64,000 nt of DNA from Ancylobacter lacus (GCF_018390635.1 NZ_JAHBGE010000078.1:62001-126000), one strand, 5' to 3'; positions 7,609-16,639 are shown, counted from the first letter of the stretch. Program-made: numbers and translations. The notes: generated by a model from the sequence alone, not told the origin.

Positions 7609-9156
7609 ATGTTCGATTCACTGAGCGACCGCCTTGGCGGGATACTCGACCGGCTGAAGCGGCGCGGCGCCCTGACCGAGGGCGACGTGAACGAGGCCAT
7701 GCGCGAGGTGCGCCGGGCCCTGATCGAGGCCGACGTCGCGCTGGACGTGGTGCGCTCCTTCACCGACCGGGTCCGCGGCCGGGCGATCGGTGCCGAGGTG
7801 GTGAAGTCGATCACCCCCGGCCAGATGGTGGTCAAGATCGTCCATGACGAGCTGGTCGCCATGCTCGGCTCCGACGCCAAGCCGATCGACCTCGACGCCG
7901 CCCCGCCGGTCGCGGTGCTGATGGTCGGCCTGCAGGGCTCGGGCAAGACCACCTCCACCGCCAAGATCGCCAAGCGCCTCACCGAGCGGAGCAACCGCAA
8001 GGTGCTGATGGCCTCGCTCGACACCCGCCGCCCCGCGGCGATGGAGCAGCTCGCCACGCTCGGCAAGCAGGTCGAGGTCCAGACCCTGCCGATCATCGCC
8101 GGCCAGAGCGCGGTGCAGATCGCCCGCCGGGCCATGGACGCCGCCCGGCTCGGCGGCTTCGACGTCGTGATGCTCGACACCGCCGGCCGCGTCACCCTCG
8201 ACGAGGCGCTGATGGCCGAGGTCGCCGAGGTCAAGCAGGTCACCCGCCCGCACGAGGTCATCCTCGTCGCCGACAGCCTCACCGGCCAGGACGCGGTGAT
8301 CACCGCCAAGGCCTTCGACGAGCGGGTCGGGCTCACCGGCATCGTGCTGACCCGCGCCGATGGCGATGGCCGCGGCGGCGCCGCGCTCTCCATGCGCGCC
8401 GTCACCGGCAAGCCGATCAAGCTGCTCGGCACCGGCGAGAAGATGGACGCGCTGGAGGATTTCGATCCCCGCCGCGTCGCCGGCCGCATCCTCGGCATGG
8501 GCGACGTCGTCTCGCTGGTCGAGAAGGCGGTCGAGAACATCGACGCCGAAAAGGCGATGGCCGCTGCCGAGCGGATGCGCAAGGGCACCTTCGATCTCGA
8601 GGACCTGCGCATGCAGCTCGAGCAGATGGAGAAGCTCGGCGGCCTCGGCGGGCTGATGGGCATGCTGCCCGGCGTCGGCAAGATGAAGAACCAGATGGCC
8701 GCCGCCGGCCTCGACGACAAGCTGGTCAAGCGGCAGAAGGCCATCATCGATTCGATGACCCGCAAGGAGCGGCGCAACCCGAAGCTGCTCGACGCCTCCC
8801 GCCGCAAGCGCATCGCCGCCGGCTCCGGCACCAAGGTCGAGGACATCAACCGGCTGATGAAGCTGCACCGCCAGATGGCGGACATGATGAAGATGATGGG
8901 CGGCGCCGCCGGCAAGCGCGGGCCGATGGCCGGCCTCGCCTCCATGTTCGGCCTCGGTGGCGGGGGCGGCATGCCCAGCCCCGAGCAGCTCAAGCAGATG
9001 GCCGAAAAGATGCCGGGCGGGCTGCCCGGCGGCATGCCCGGTGGCGGGCTGCCCTCCAAATTCCCCGGAAACCTGCCCGGCCTTCCCGGCCTCGGCAAGC
9101 CGGGCGGGCTGCCCGGCCTGCCGGGCTTCGGCAAGGGCCCGGAGAAGAAGAAGTGA
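7609..9156 (+). CDS. ffh: Signal recognition particle protein Ffh
   Basis: GTPase that binds signal sequences and 4.5S RNA and hands ribosome-nascent chains to FtsY. 515 aa: N domain 1-about 95, G domain with GLQGSGKTT (107-115), DTRRPAAMEQL, DTAGR and TRADGDGRGG, then the methionine-rich M domain from about 295. The tail from about residue 440 is unusually rich in Gly, Pro and Met with repeated GLPGxPG-type units, beyond the length of many Ffh proteins. It opens the ffh-rpsP-rimM-trmD-rplS cluster. No 4.5S RNA gene was recognised nearby. Confidence 0.97.
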   Translation: MFDSLSDRLGGILDRLKRRGALTEGDVNEAMREVRRALIEADVALDVVRSFTDRVRGRAIGAEVVKSITPGQMVVKIVHDELVAMLGSDAKPIDLDAAPPVAVLMVGLQGSGKTTSTAKIAKRLTERSNRKVLMASLDTRRPAAMEQLATLGKQVEVQTLPIIAGQSAVQIARRAMDAARLGGFDVVMLDTAGRVTLDEALMAEVAEVKQVTRPHEVILVADSLTGQDAVITAKAFDERVGLTGIVLTRADGDGRGGAALSMRAVTGKPIKLLGTGEKMDALEDFDPRRVAGRILGMGDVVSLVEKAVENIDAEKAMAAAERMRKGTFDLEDLRMQLEQMEKLGGLGGLMGMLPGVGKMKNQMAAAGLDDKLVKRQKAIIDSMTRKERRNPKLLDASRRKRIAAGSGTKVEDINRLMKLHRQMADMMKMMGGAAGKRGPMAGLASMFGLGGGGGMPSPEQLKQMAEKMPGGLPGGMPGGGLPSKFPGNLPGLPGLGKPGGLPGLPGFGKGPEKKK

Positions 9157-9167
9157 CGACCGCCGGT

Positions 9168-9207
9168 CGTCATCCCGGACGGCGCCGCGGTGCCGCCCGG
9201 GATGACG
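9168..9207. repeat. Hairpin / palindromic element after ffh
   Basis: Inverted repeat with arms CGTCATCCCGG (9168-9178) and CCGGGATGACG (9197-9207) around an 18-base GC-rich loop that can pair further. No T tract follows. It lies between ffh and rpsP, so it could be an attenuator, an mRNA-processing site or a copy of a dispersed palindromic repeat of the GTCATCCCGG type; only genome-wide counting can decide. Confidence 0.5.
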
Positions 9208-9254
9208 GCGGGTGCCGACAAGCCGACTGACAGACTGTACTGAAAGGAAAGACC

Positions 9255-9620
9255 ATGTCCCTGAAGATCCGCCTCGCCCGCGGCGGCGCCAAGAAGCGCC
9301 CCTACTACCGCATCGTCGTCGCCGACTCGCGCTCCCCGCGCGATGGCCGCTTCATCGAGAAGATCGGCACCTTCGACCCGCTGAAGCCGAAGGACGCCGC
9401 CGATCGCTTCACCCTCGACGCCGAGAAGGCCAAGGCCTGGCTTGAAAAGGGCGCCCAGCCGACCGACCGCGTCGCCCGCTTCCTCGACAGCCTCGACCTG
9501 GTGAAGCGTCCCGCGCGCAACAACCCCGAGAAGGCCGTGCCCGGCAAGAAGGCGCAGGAGCGCGCCGCCGCCGCCGCGAAGGCCGCCGAGGCCGCTGCCG
9601 CCGCCGCGTCCGCCGAGTGA
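9255..9620 (+). CDS. rpsP: 30S ribosomal protein S16
   Basis: Ribosomal protein of the small subunit, needed for 30S assembly. 121 aa: the conserved core begins [20 protein letters not shown] and runs to about residue 82 ([19 protein letters not shown]); the rest is a Lys/Ala-rich tail, normal for alphaproteobacteria. AAAGGAAAG lies just upstream of the ATG. Second gene of the translation cluster. Confidence 0.98.
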   Translation: MSLKIRLARGGAKKRPYYRIVVADSRSPRDGRFIEKIGTFDPLKPKDAADRFTLDAEKAKAWLEKGAQPTDRVARFLDSLDLVKRPARNNPEKAVPGKKAQERAAAAAKAAEAAAAAASAE

Positions 9621-9626
9621 GGTCCT

Positions 9627-9648
9627 GGCCGGGCGTTCGCGCCCGGCC
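9627..9648 (+). terminator. TTCG-loop hairpin after rpsP
   Basis: Perfect 9-bp stem (GGCCGGGCG / CGCCCGGCC) closed by a TTCG tetraloop, seven bases after the rpsP stop. With no T run it is more likely an mRNA stabiliser or partial attenuator inside the operon than a full terminator. Confidence 0.45.
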
Positions 9649-9746
9649 TGCCCGTCGCGATGCCGGGGCGAGGGCGCCCGTGCCGGCGCCCCGCCGCTCT
9701 TCCCGCTTCCGAGCCGCTCGCGAGGCGTGCCGAGAGGTCGAACGCC

Positions 9747-10325
9747 ATGCCCGCCGACCGCATCCTGCTCGCCCGCATCGGCGCTCCTCACGGCGTGAGG
9801 GGCGAGGTGCGGCTGTTCGTGTTCGCGCAGGACCCCGCGAGCCTGCTGGACTACCCCTTCCTCACCGACGAGACCGGCGCCCGCCGGCTGCGCCTGCTCG
9901 CGCTGCGGCCGGCCAAGGACCATTTCGTCGCGCGGCTCGAGGGCATCGCCACCCGCGAAGCCGCCGAGGCGCTCACCAATCTCGGCCTGCATGTCAGCCG
10001 CGATGCGCTGCCCCCGACCGAGGACGAGGACGATTTCTACCACGCCGACCTCATCGGACTGGCGGCGGTGACGCCGGAGGGCGCCGCGTTCGGCACCGTG
10101 CTGGCGGTGCATGATTTCGGCGCCGGCGACATTGTCGAGATCGCGCCGGAGGGCGGCGGCAAGACCGTGCTGGTGCCCTTCACCCGCGCGGCGGTGCCGG
10201 TGGTGGACCTTGCGTCCGGCCGCGTCGTCGTGGACGCCACCGGCTGGGTGGGCGAGGACGAGCCGCCGGCGGAGGCCGATCCCGACAGGGAGCCGGACCG
10301 CGAGGCCGGCGCCGGCAAGGACTGA
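9747..10325 (+). CDS. rimM: 16S rRNA processing protein RimM
   Basis: Ribosome maturation factor of 192 aa that binds S19 and assists late 30S assembly. The N-terminal RimM domain starts [20 protein letters not shown]; the PRC-barrel domain begins at about residue 95 ([17 protein letters not shown]) and contains GAGDIVEI and [21 protein letters not shown]. The ATG at 9747 is preceded by a GAGAGG-like site. A longer frame upstream is non-family sequence. trmD follows after five bases, so the two are coupled. Confidence 0.96.
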   Translation: MPADRILLARIGAPHGVRGEVRLFVFAQDPASLLDYPFLTDETGARRLRLLALRPAKDHFVARLEGIATREAAEALTNLGLHVSRDALPPTEDEDDFYHADLIGLAAVTPEGAAFGTVLAVHDFGAGDIVEIAPEGGGKTVLVPFTRAAVPVVDLASGRVVVDATGWVGEDEPPAEADPDREPDREAGAGKD

Positions 10326-10330
10326 GCCGC

Positions 10331-11050
10331 ATGTGGCGTGCCGGCATCGTCACCCTGTTTCCCGAGATGTTTCCCGGCCCGCTCGGCCTCTCGCTGGCGG
10401 GGCGGGCGCTCGGCGCCGGCACCTGGGCGCTGGAGACGGTGGACCCGCGCGACCACGCCACCGACCGCCACCGTTCCGTGGACGACACCCCCGCCGGGGG
10501 CGGGCCGGGCATGGTGATGCGCGTCGATGTGCTGGCGCGGGCCATCGATGCCGCCGCCCCGGCGGGCGATGGCCGCCCGCGGCTCGTCATGACACCGCGC
10601 GGCCGCCCGCTGACCCAGGCCCGCGTGCGGGAGCTTGCGGCGGGCGAGGGGGTCGTGGTGGTGTGCGGCCGCTTCGAGGGCATCGACGAGCGGCTGATGG
10701 CGGCGCGCGGGCTGGAGGAGGTCAGCGTCGCCGATGTGGTGCTCTCCGGCGGGGAGATCGGCGCGCTGCTGCTGCTCGACGCCTGCGTGCGTCTGCTGCC
10801 CGGGGTGATGGGCCATCCCGATTCGGGCACGGAGGAGAGTTTTTCCGCCGGGCTGCTGGAATACCCGCAATACACCCGGCCGGCGCTGTTCGAAGGGGTG
10901 GGCATCCCGGAGGTGCTCACCTCCGGCGATCACGCCCGGGTGGCGCGCTGGCGCCGCGCGCAGGCCGAGGCCGCCACCCGCGAGCGGCGGCCGGACCTGT
11001 GGGCCGCCCATTGCGCCCCGCATGACGGTTCCGCGACCGAAAAGGCATGA
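10331..11050 (+). CDS. trmD: tRNA (guanine(37)-N1)-methyltransferase TrmD
   Basis: SAM-dependent SPOUT methyltransferase that makes m1G37 in tRNAs and prevents +1 frameshifting. 239 aa, usual length. It starts [19 protein letters not shown] and shows the trefoil-knot signatures [42 protein letters not shown] and the DSGTEESF loop with EYPQYTRP. Fourth gene of the cluster. Confidence 0.97.
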   Translation: MWRAGIVTLFPEMFPGPLGLSLAGRALGAGTWALETVDPRDHATDRHRSVDDTPAGGGPGMVMRVDVLARAIDAAAPAGDGRPRLVMTPRGRPLTQARVRELAAGEGVVVVCGRFEGIDERLMAARGLEEVSVADVVLSGGEIGALLLLDACVRLLPGVMGHPDSGTEESFSAGLLEYPQYTRPALFEGVGIPEVLTSGDHARVARWRRAQAEAATRERRPDLWAAHCAPHDGSATEKA

Positions 11051-11152
11051 CAAGCCACCCGGCATCGCGTATAGGGCGCGCCATCACTGTTCCAACTGAC
11101 AACAGCAAGATGCGTATGCCGGCTTGCCGTGACATGCGCCTGAGGTGATCCT

Positions 11153-11563
11153 ATGGTCGATATCATTCAGCAGCTCGACAACGAGCAGATCGAGAAGCTC
11201 TCGGCGGTCAAGACGCTGCCCGACTTCCAGCCCGGCGACACGGTGATCGTGAACGTCAAGGTGAAGGAAGGCGAGCGCACCCGCGTGCAGGCCTATGAAG
11301 GCGTGGTGATCGCCCGCTCCGGCGGCGGCATCAACGAGAACTTCACCGTTCGCAAGATTTCGTATGGCGAGGGCGTCGAGCGCGTGTTCCCGCTCTACTC
11401 CCCGAACATCGACAGCCTGAAGGTGGTGCGTCGCGGCAAGGTCCGCCGCGCGAAGCTCTATTACCTGCGCGACCGTCGCGGCAAGTCGGCCCGCATCGCC
11501 GAGCGTCAGGAGAAGCCGGGCGAGCGCGCCGCGAAGAAGGCGGCCAGCACCGCGGCCGAATGA
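11153..11563 (+). CDS. rplS: 50S ribosomal protein L19
   Basis: Large-subunit protein at the 30S-50S interface. 136 aa: conserved core from [14 protein letters not shown] through [30 protein letters not shown] to [23 protein letters not shown], then a short Lys/Ala tail. GAGGTGAT lies upstream of the ATG. The 102-base gap after trmD is longer than elsewhere in the cluster and could hold a second promoter, but none is obvious. Confidence 0.98.
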   Translation: MVDIIQQLDNEQIEKLSAVKTLPDFQPGDTVIVNVKVKEGERTRVQAYEGVVIARSGGGINENFTVRKISYGEGVERVFPLYSPNIDSLKVVRRGKVRRAKLYYLRDRRGKSARIAERQEKPGERAAKKAASTAAE

Positions 11564-11605
11564 GGCGGCGCCGGACCGCGTCCGGCTCCCTCCATGTGTG
11601 ATTCG

Positions 11606-11640
11606 ACGGCCGGGACACGCTCCCGGCCGTTTTGTTTTGT
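11606..11640 (+). terminator. Rho-independent terminator of the ffh-rplS cluster
   Basis: Perfect 10-bp stem (ACGGCCGGGA / TCCCGGCCGT, loop CACGC) followed by TTTGTTTTGT, 42 bases after the rplS stop. A textbook intrinsic terminator. Confidence 0.9.
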
Positions 11641-11724
11641 CCAATTGTTTCGGATGGCTGCCGTGCGCGATCGCCGTGCGCCCGACGCGGCCAGCGGCGG
11701 GACGGGACCTATGCCGCGCCGGAC

Positions 11725-11964
11725 TCAGCAATCCTTGATGTGGCGGACGCGGGTGCGGGTCTGCTGTTCCACGATCAGCGTGCCGTCGCCGAGGAAAGCC
11801 GCCTGCATCACGGTGGCGAAGTCGGGCTGGCGCAGCGGGCAGGTGATCATCTTCGGCTCGTCCGCACGTGCGGAGGCGACGGTGAGGTCGGTGCGGTTGC
11901 GGCCCTCATAGAGGAAAAGGGCCCCAAGCGTCGCGATCACAAGGCCGATATCGCTGACACGCAT
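11725..11964 (-). CDS. Small hypothetical protein with N-terminal hydrophobic segment
   Basis: Not recognised beyond being a conserved-looking small protein of 79 aa. Residues about 5-20 (DIGLVIATLGALFLYEG) form a membrane anchor or uncleaved signal; the rest is a mildly polar domain with two cysteines (TCPLRQPDF and the C-terminal DC) that could form a disulfide outside the cytoplasm. GGAG lies seven bases before the ATG at 11964. It is alone on its strand between rplS and leuC, with a palindrome 23-40 bases upstream of its start. Codon use matches its neighbours. Confidence 0.6.
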   Translation of the reverse strand: MRVSDIGLVIATLGALFLYEGRNRTDLTVASARADEPKMITCPLRQPDFATVMQAAFLGDGTLIVEQQTRTRVRHIKDC

Positions 11965-12492
11965 GGCAACTCCGCTCGCCTTTCCTCTACGTCGTATGAC
12001 GTAGCGAAAACTCTAGCGCAGCGTAGCTGTTCCGGCCATCTCTTCTTGACCCTAAGTCAGGTGCGACAAAAGGGGAGAGCTGTCGTCCTGGAATACTTTA
12101 TTCAAGTCGGCGGCGCTTGAATCGCGCGCGCCGGCCCCCGATCTAACGGCGAAGACACCGGCGCGGCGATGGCCGGGCCGATTGTGTTGGCGCCGGCTCC
12201 TTGGTAGAAACGTTCCATGATGACGGTCAGGTTCTTCGGTGGCGGCAGGAATCGGGAGAGCGCGTGCGCGCGTCCCGAGCGACGTCGTCGCCTGCCGACC
12301 ACGATCGGTTTTGCCGCCGTGCCGGACCATGTGCGCCTGCCGGCCCGGTTCTTCGGTCGCTTCACGGCCTGCGCGGTGGCGGGCCTTCGCTGAGCGCATC
12401 CCGGAGGCTCGCCTCCCGGCTGCGCCTGCCCGCGGTGCCCTGTGGCCCGCCCGCGCCCGTTTTCCTGTTTTCCCTGCGATGAGACGCCCGAG
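11965..12492. other. 528-base region upstream of leuC
   Basis: Divergent region between the small hypothetical gene and leuC. It includes the palindrome at 11987-12004 and an AT-richer stretch at about 12005-12120, which is the likeliest promoter area. From 12120 on it is GC-rich with no recognised gene. I looked for a leucine-rich leader peptide or T-box before leuC and did not find one. Confidence 0.4.
11987..12004. promoter_or_regulatory. 18-bp palindrome, candidate operator
   Basis: CTACGTC-GTAT-GACGTAG is a perfect 7-bp inverted repeat with a 4-base centre, 23-40 bases upstream of the leftward gene starting at 11964. Size and position fit a dimeric repressor or activator site. The regulator is unknown. 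Confidence 0.4.
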
Positions 12493-13914
12493 ATGAGCCC
12501 GTCCGCTCCGCGTACCCTGTATGACAAGATCTTCGACGACCACGTCGTCGACCGCCAGCCCGATGGCACCTGCCTGCTCTACATCGACCGCCACCTCGTC
12601 CACGAGGTGACCAGCCCGCAGGCCTTCGAGGGGCTGCGCATCGCCGGCCGCAAGGTGCACGCGCCGCAGAAGACGCTGGCGGTGGTGGACCACAACGTCC
12701 CCACCTCCGACCGCCGCTTCGGCATCGACGATCCCGAGAGCCGCACCCAGGTCGAGACGCTGGCCGAGAACGCCCGTGACTTCGGCATCGAGTATTTCAA
12801 CGAACTCGACCGCCGCCAGGGCATCGTCCACGTCATCGGGCCGGAGCAGGGCTTCACCCTGCCGGGCACCACCATCGTCTGCGGCGACAGCCACACCTCC
12901 ACCCATGGCGCGTTCGGCGCGCTGGCCCACGGCATCGGCACCTCGGAGGTGGAGCATGTGCTCGCCACCCAGACGCTGATCCAGCGCAAGGCCAAGAACA
13001 TGCGCGTCATCGTCGACGGCACGCTGCCCGAAGGCGTGACCGCCAAGGACGTGACGCTGGCGATCATCGGCGCCACCGGCACCGCCGGCGGCACCGGCTA
13101 CGTCATCGAATATGCCGGCGAGGTGTTCCGCGCGCTGTCGATGGAAGGCCGCATGACGGTCTGCAACATGTCGATCGAGGGCGGTGCCCGCGCCGGCATG
13201 GTGGCTCCCGACGAGAAGACCTTCGCCTATGTGAAGGACCGCCCCCGCGCGCCCAAGGGCGCGGCATGGGACGCCGCCCTGCGCTACTGGGAGACGCTGC
13301 ACACCGACGACGACGCCTTCTTCGACCACATCGTGCGGCTCGACGGCGGCGCCCTGCCGCCCATCGTGAGCTGGGGCACCAGCCCGGAGGACGTCATCTC
13401 GGTCGAGGGCGCGGTGCCGGACCCCGATCTCATCGAGGACGAGGGCAAGCGCGAGGCCAAGCGCCGCGCCCTGGCCTATATGGGCCTCAAGGCCGGCACC
13501 AAGATCACCGACATCGCCATCGACAAGGTGTTCATCGGCTCCTGCACCAATGCCCGCATCGAGGATCTGCGCGCCGCCGCCGCCATCGTGCGCGGGCAGA
13601 AGGTGCGCGAGGGCGTCTCCGGCATGGTCGTGCCGGGCTCGGGGCTGGTGAAGGCGCAGGCCGAGGCCGAGGGATTGGACGCCGTGTTCCGCGCCGCCGG
13701 GTTCGACTGGCGCGAGCCGGGCTGCTCCATGTGCCTCGCGATGAACGCCGACAAGCTCGGCCCGGAGGAGCGCTGCGCCTCCACCTCGAACCGCAATTTC
13801 GAGGGACGCCAGGGCTATAAGGGCCGCACCCATCTCGTGTCGCCGGCCATGGCGGCGGCGGCGGCCATCGCCGGCCGTTTCGTCGACGTGCGGAACTGGC
13901 CGAAGGTGGCCTGA
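12493..13914 (+). CDS. leuC: 3-isopropylmalate dehydratase large subunit
   Basis: Aconitase-family subunit that isomerises 2-isopropylmalate to 3-isopropylmalate in leucine synthesis, with LeuD. 473 aa. The start [19 protein letters not shown] is chosen because the family begins just there; an in-frame upstream ATG would add 17 non-homologous residues. The [4Fe-4S] ligands are in [18 protein letters not shown] and GCSMCLAMN, and the C-terminus [28 protein letters not shown] is canonical. leuD follows about 1.6 kb downstream with three small genes between. Confidence 0.97.
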   Translation: MSPSAPRTLYDKIFDDHVVDRQPDGTCLLYIDRHLVHEVTSPQAFEGLRIAGRKVHAPQKTLAVVDHNVPTSDRRFGIDDPESRTQVETLAENARDFGIEYFNELDRRQGIVHVIGPEQGFTLPGTTIVCGDSHTSTHGAFGALAHGIGTSEVEHVLATQTLIQRKAKNMRVIVDGTLPEGVTAKDVTLAIIGATGTAGGTGYVIEYAGEVFRALSMEGRMTVCNMSIEGGARAGMVAPDEKTFAYVKDRPRAPKGAAWDAALRYWETLHTDDDAFFDHIVRLDGGALPPIVSWGTSPEDVISVEGAVPDPDLIEDEGKREAKRRALAYMGLKAGTKITDIAIDKVFIGSCTNARIEDLRAAAAIVRGQKVREGVSGMVVPGSGLVKAQAEAEGLDAVFRAAGFDWREPGCSMCLAMNADKLGPEERCASTSNRNFEGRQGYKGRTHLVSPAMAAAAAIAGRFVDVRNWPKVA

Positions 13915-13920
13915 CGGGCC

Positions 13921-13943
13921 GAGCCCGGCCGACGGCCGGGCTC
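13921..13943. terminator. Bidirectional hairpin between leuC and the Gly/Trp repeat gene
   Basis: Perfect 10-bp stem GAGCCCGGCC / GGCCGGGCTC with a 3-base loop, seven bases after leuC and 17 bases after the convergent gene. Only two T residues follow on the plus side, so efficiency is uncertain. Confidence 0.6.
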
Positions 13944-13959
13944 GTTCGCGTCGCCGGTC

Positions 13960-14523
13960 CTACCAGCAGCGCCAGCGCTGCACATAGACCTGCTGGCCAT
14001 AGCGCCAGCGCGGCACCGCGACGTAGCCGCAATTGCCGCCCTGGGCATAAGGCGCGGCGGTCATGGCGCCGAGGGCAAGGCCGGTGACGAAGCCCGCTCC
14101 GGCGCCGGCGCCGTTCCAGCCGTTGCCGTAATAGCCGCCGCCGTAATAGCGGGGGCCGTAATAGCCGGGTCCGCGCCCGTAATAGCGCGGGCCGCCACCG
14201 TAATAGCCGCCGCGACCCCAGCGCGGACCGCCGTTCCAGCCGGGACCGCCGCGGTTCCAGCCCGGGCCGCGCCCGTTCCAGCCGGGGCCACGGTTCCAGC
14301 CGGGCCCGCCGCCGTTCCAGCCCGGCCCGCCGCCGTTCCAGCCCGGCCCACCGCCGTTCCAGCCGGGTCCGCCATTGTCGCGCACGTCCATGGCGAGGGG
14401 TGGGGCCTCGTCGGCGGCGGCGCCGATCGCCTGCGGCTGCAGCGGGGCGGCTTCCGCCGGCGCGAGACTGAAGAGGGCCAGCGCCATGGCGACAGAGGCG
14501 CCGATCTTGAGGGTGGAAGTCAT
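13960..14523 (-). CDS. Secreted Gly/Trp/Tyr-rich repeat protein
   Basis: Unrecognised envelope or secreted protein of 187 aa. MTSTLKIGASVAMALALFSLAPAEAA is a clear Sec signal with AEA-type cleavage. After an acidic linker come about eight GPGWN(G/R)G units, then a Gly/Tyr segment (GGYYGGGPRYYGRGPGYYG), a hydrophobic Gly/Ala patch and a C-terminal domain with two cysteines ending QRWRCW. AGGAG lies nine bases upstream of ATG 14523; an ATG three codons earlier is less well placed. Gly/Trp/Tyr low complexity suggests an extended surface protein. The C-terminal part resembles small BA14K-like rhizobial proteins only loosely. Confidence 0.75.
   Translation of the reverse strand: MTSTLKIGASVAMALALFSLAPAEAAPLQPQAIGAAADEAPPLAMDVRDNGGPGWNGGGPGWNGGGPGWNGGGPGWNRGPGWNGRGPGWNRGGPGWNGGPRWGRGGYYGGGPRYYGRGPGYYGPRYYGGGYYGNGWNGAGAGAGFVTGLALGAMTAAPYAQGGNCGYVAVPRWRYGQQVYVQRWRCW
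14225..14372 (-). repeat. Coding tandem repeat, GPGWNGG units
   Basis: Near-identical 24-base units encoding GPGWNGG(G), interrupted by shorter GPGWNR variants, lie inside the secreted protein gene. Such arrays change copy number by slippage, so length may vary between strains. Confidence 0.8.
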
Positions 14524-14904
14524 GCCGAGCACTCCTCGAACGGTGTGGTCCTCCGGGGCCGGCCGCGCAGTGCGGGCGGTGGGAGGAGATGCGGTCGCCG
14601 CGGTCGTGGCGCTGCATCGTCTTCTGATCCCGGCAACGCCGGGGAGGGACGGTGCGTTCCGGCCTGCCCGCCATGTCCCGCGCCAGTCTGTCGGGCGGGG
14701 GCTGGCGGCGGGACGGAGCGTGAGGACGGCGTCACGATCGGGCCTGACGCAAGAGAAGGCCTCTGGGCATGAACGAGGCTTGAGGGGGCGGTTCAGGCGG
14801 CGTTCAACATGCGGGCGCCGGTGCGGCGGTGCCGTTCCGCCGCCGCAATGCCCCGGGATGGCGGCGGTTGCCGCCGGGATGGCGTGCCGGCCGGGGGGGA
14901 CGCC
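14524..14904. other. Intergenic region, 381 bases
   Basis: Divergent gap between the Gly/Trp repeat gene and the small membrane protein gene. GC-rich, with short open frames that lack family resemblance or good ribosome sites. No clear promoter or hairpin was seen. Confidence 0.4.
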
Positions 14905-15039
14905 ATGAGCCCGGATTCACAGGGTTCCCCGCCGCCGGACGACTGGGCCGAGCGCTGGGGGCGCCGCATCGGGCGCGGCCTTGCCGTGCTGGCCTGCCTT
15001 GTTCTCGCCTATCATTTTATCGCCACCTACCTCAGATGA
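14905..15039 (+). CDS. Small single-span membrane protein
   Basis: 44-aa protein: a polar N-terminal half (MSPDSQGSPPPDDWAERWGRR) and one membrane helix (GLAVLACLVLAYHFIATYL). A purine-rich GGGGGGA sits before the ATG and the stop lies only seven bases before the metallopeptidase start, which suggests an operon. No family recognised. Size and plausible topology support it, but proof of expression is lacking. Confidence 0.5.
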   Translation: MSPDSQGSPPPDDWAERWGRRIGRGLAVLACLVLAYHFIATYLR

Positions 15040-15046
15040 GGCGCCG

Positions 15047-15463
15047 ATGACCGACGAGATTGCCGCCCTGCGCCGCCTGAAGGCGCCGACCCTCGCCGAA
15101 ATCGAGGTGATGGCCGAGGCGGCCTTCGCCCGGCTTCCCCGCCGTTTCCGCGACATGTGCGGGAACATGGTGATCCGGGTGGAGGACTTCCCCACCGAGG
15201 ACGTGCTGGAGGAGCTGGAGGCGGAGAGCGAGTTCGACCTGCTCGGCCTGTTCCAGGGCGTCGGGCTGGCGCAGGCGGGCGAGAGCGCGTCCTTCGCCAT
15301 GCCGAACATGATCCACCTCTACCGCCGGCCCATCCTCGACTACTGGGCCGAGCACGAGGAGACCCTTGGCCGGATCGTGAGCCATGTGCTCATCCACGAG
15401 ATCGGCCACCATTTCGGCCTCTCCGACGACGACATGGAGCGGGTCGAGCGCGAGGCGGGCTGA
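15047..15463 (+). CDS. Zincin-like metallopeptidase family protein
   Basis: 138 aa, resembling the small cytosolic Zincin_1 (PF06262) metallopeptidase family. The zinc site HEIGHHFGLSDDDM at the C-terminus provides HExxH plus downstream acidic residues. The rest (RLPRRFRDMCGNMVIRVEDFPTED) matches the family's alpha/beta core. ATG 15047 is used because it follows the small membrane gene by seven bases and gives the usual N-terminus. Substrate is unknown; the position before leuD has no clear metabolic meaning. Confidence 0.85.
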   Translation: MTDEIAALRRLKAPTLAEIEVMAEAAFARLPRRFRDMCGNMVIRVEDFPTEDVLEELEAESEFDLLGLFQGVGLAQAGESASFAMPNMIHLYRRPILDYWAEHEETLGRIVSHVLIHEIGHHFGLSDDDMERVEREAG

Positions 15464-15550
15464 GCCCCGCCCTTTTGCATCGACCCGCCGGACCGACTAG
15501 AAACGCCACAAAGGGCGGCCCCCGCGCCGCCCGAGCCGGGAACCCAGACG

Positions 15551-16156
15551 ATGGACAAGTTCACCACCCTCACGAGCGTCGCGGCGCCGCTGCCGCTGGT
15601 CAATGTCGACACCGACATGATCATCCCCAAGCAGTACCTGAAGACGATCAAGCGCACCGGCCTCGGCAAGGGCCTGTTCTCCGAGCTGCGCTATCTCGAC
15701 GACGGCTCCGACAATCCCGACTTCGTGCTGAACAAGCCGAGCTACAAGGGCGCCTCGATCCTGATCGCCGGTGACAATTTCGGCTGCGGCTCCTCCCGCG
15801 AGCACGCCCCGTGGGCGCTGCTCGATTTCGGCATCCGCTGCGTGATCTCCACGTCCTTCGCCGACATCTTCTACAATAACTGCTTCAAGAACGGCATCCT
15901 GCCGATCAAGGTGACACCGGAGCAGCTCAAGGCGCTGTTCGACGACGCCTCCCGCGGCGCCAATGCCCGGATCACGGTCGATCTTGAGAGCCAGACCATC
16001 ACCGGGCCGGACGGCGGCACCATCGGCTTCGAGATCGATGCGCACCGCAAGCACTGCCTGCTGAACGGGCTCGACGACATCGGCCTCACCAAGGTGAAGG
16101 AAGACAGGATCGCCGCCTTCGAGAGCCGGCTCGAGGCCGAGCGGCCGTGGGCGTGA
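15551..16156 (+). CDS. leuD: 3-isopropylmalate dehydratase small subunit
   Basis: Swivelling domain of isopropylmalate isomerase, partner of LeuC. 201 aa, full length: [31 protein letters not shown] at the start, the substrate loop [14 protein letters not shown] and [18 protein letters not shown] are all intact. The gene is separated from leuC by unrelated small genes but keeps the same orientation. Confidence 0.97.
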   Translation: MDKFTTLTSVAAPLPLVNVDTDMIIPKQYLKTIKRTGLGKGLFSELRYLDDGSDNPDFVLNKPSYKGASILIAGDNFGCGSSREHAPWALLDFGIRCVISTSFADIFYNNCFKNGILPIKVTPEQLKALFDDASRGANARITVDLESQTITGPDGGTIGFEIDAHRKHCLLNGLDDIGLTKVKEDRIAAFESRLEAERPWA

Positions 16157-16211
16157 GCCGGCTGGGCGCGAGCCGGGCCGGCGTCGGCGGGCCTAAAGGG
16201 CAGGCGCGGTC

Positions 16212-16598
16212 ATGAGCGAGCGCCGCCTCATCTCCTCCGGCTCGCCCTTCGAGGCGGTGGCGGGCTATTCCCGCGCCGTTGTGGAGGGCGACTTCATCTT
16301 CGTCTCCGGCACCACCGGCTACGACTATGCCGACATGTCGCTGCCGGAGGATCTGGCCGAGCAGACCCATGGCTGCTTCCGCAACATCGCGGCCGCCCTC
16401 GCCGAAGCCGGTGCCAGCCTCGATGACGTGGTGCGGGTGCGCTACATCGTGACCCGCGCCGACTATGCCGACACCGTGTTCCCGATCTTCGGCCAGTACT
16501 TCAGGACCGCGCGCCCGGCCGCGACACTGATCGTCGCCGGCCTGCTGCAACCGCAGATGAAGATCGAGATCGAGGTGACGGCCCGCCGCCGCGGTTGA
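16212..16598 (+). CDS. RidA/YjgF-family protein
   Basis: Member of the RidA superfamily (enamine/imine deaminases that detoxify 2-aminoacrylate and related intermediates). 128 aa with the trimer core: SGSPFEAVAGYSRAVVEGDFIFVSGTTGYD, then DVVRVRYIVTRADYADTVFPIFGQYF and ARPAATLIVAGLLQPQMKIEIEVTA. The usual catalytic Arg position is held by ARPAAT in place of the RidA-type motif, so it may belong to a subfamily with other chemistry. It follows leuD by 55 bases. Confidence 0.9.
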   Translation: MSERRLISSGSPFEAVAGYSRAVVEGDFIFVSGTTGYDYADMSLPEDLAEQTHGCFRNIAAALAEAGASLDDVVRVRYIVTRADYADTVFPIFGQYFRTARPAATLIVAGLLQPQMKIEIEVTARRRG

Positions 16599-16639
16599 CC
16601 TTTTTCTGACTTTACACCCGGGCGCTTCGGGAGTGGAAT

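Noticed and set aside
7350-10112. A 920-codon open frame opposite ffh, rpsP and rimM
   Set aside because: It runs through three certain genes and their gaps, with Ser/Arg/Pro-rich antisense composition.
12217-12393. A 58-codon plus-strand frame before leuC as a leader peptide
   Set aside because: It has only a few scattered leucine codons, no terminator/antiterminator pair follows and the composition is Arg-rich noise.
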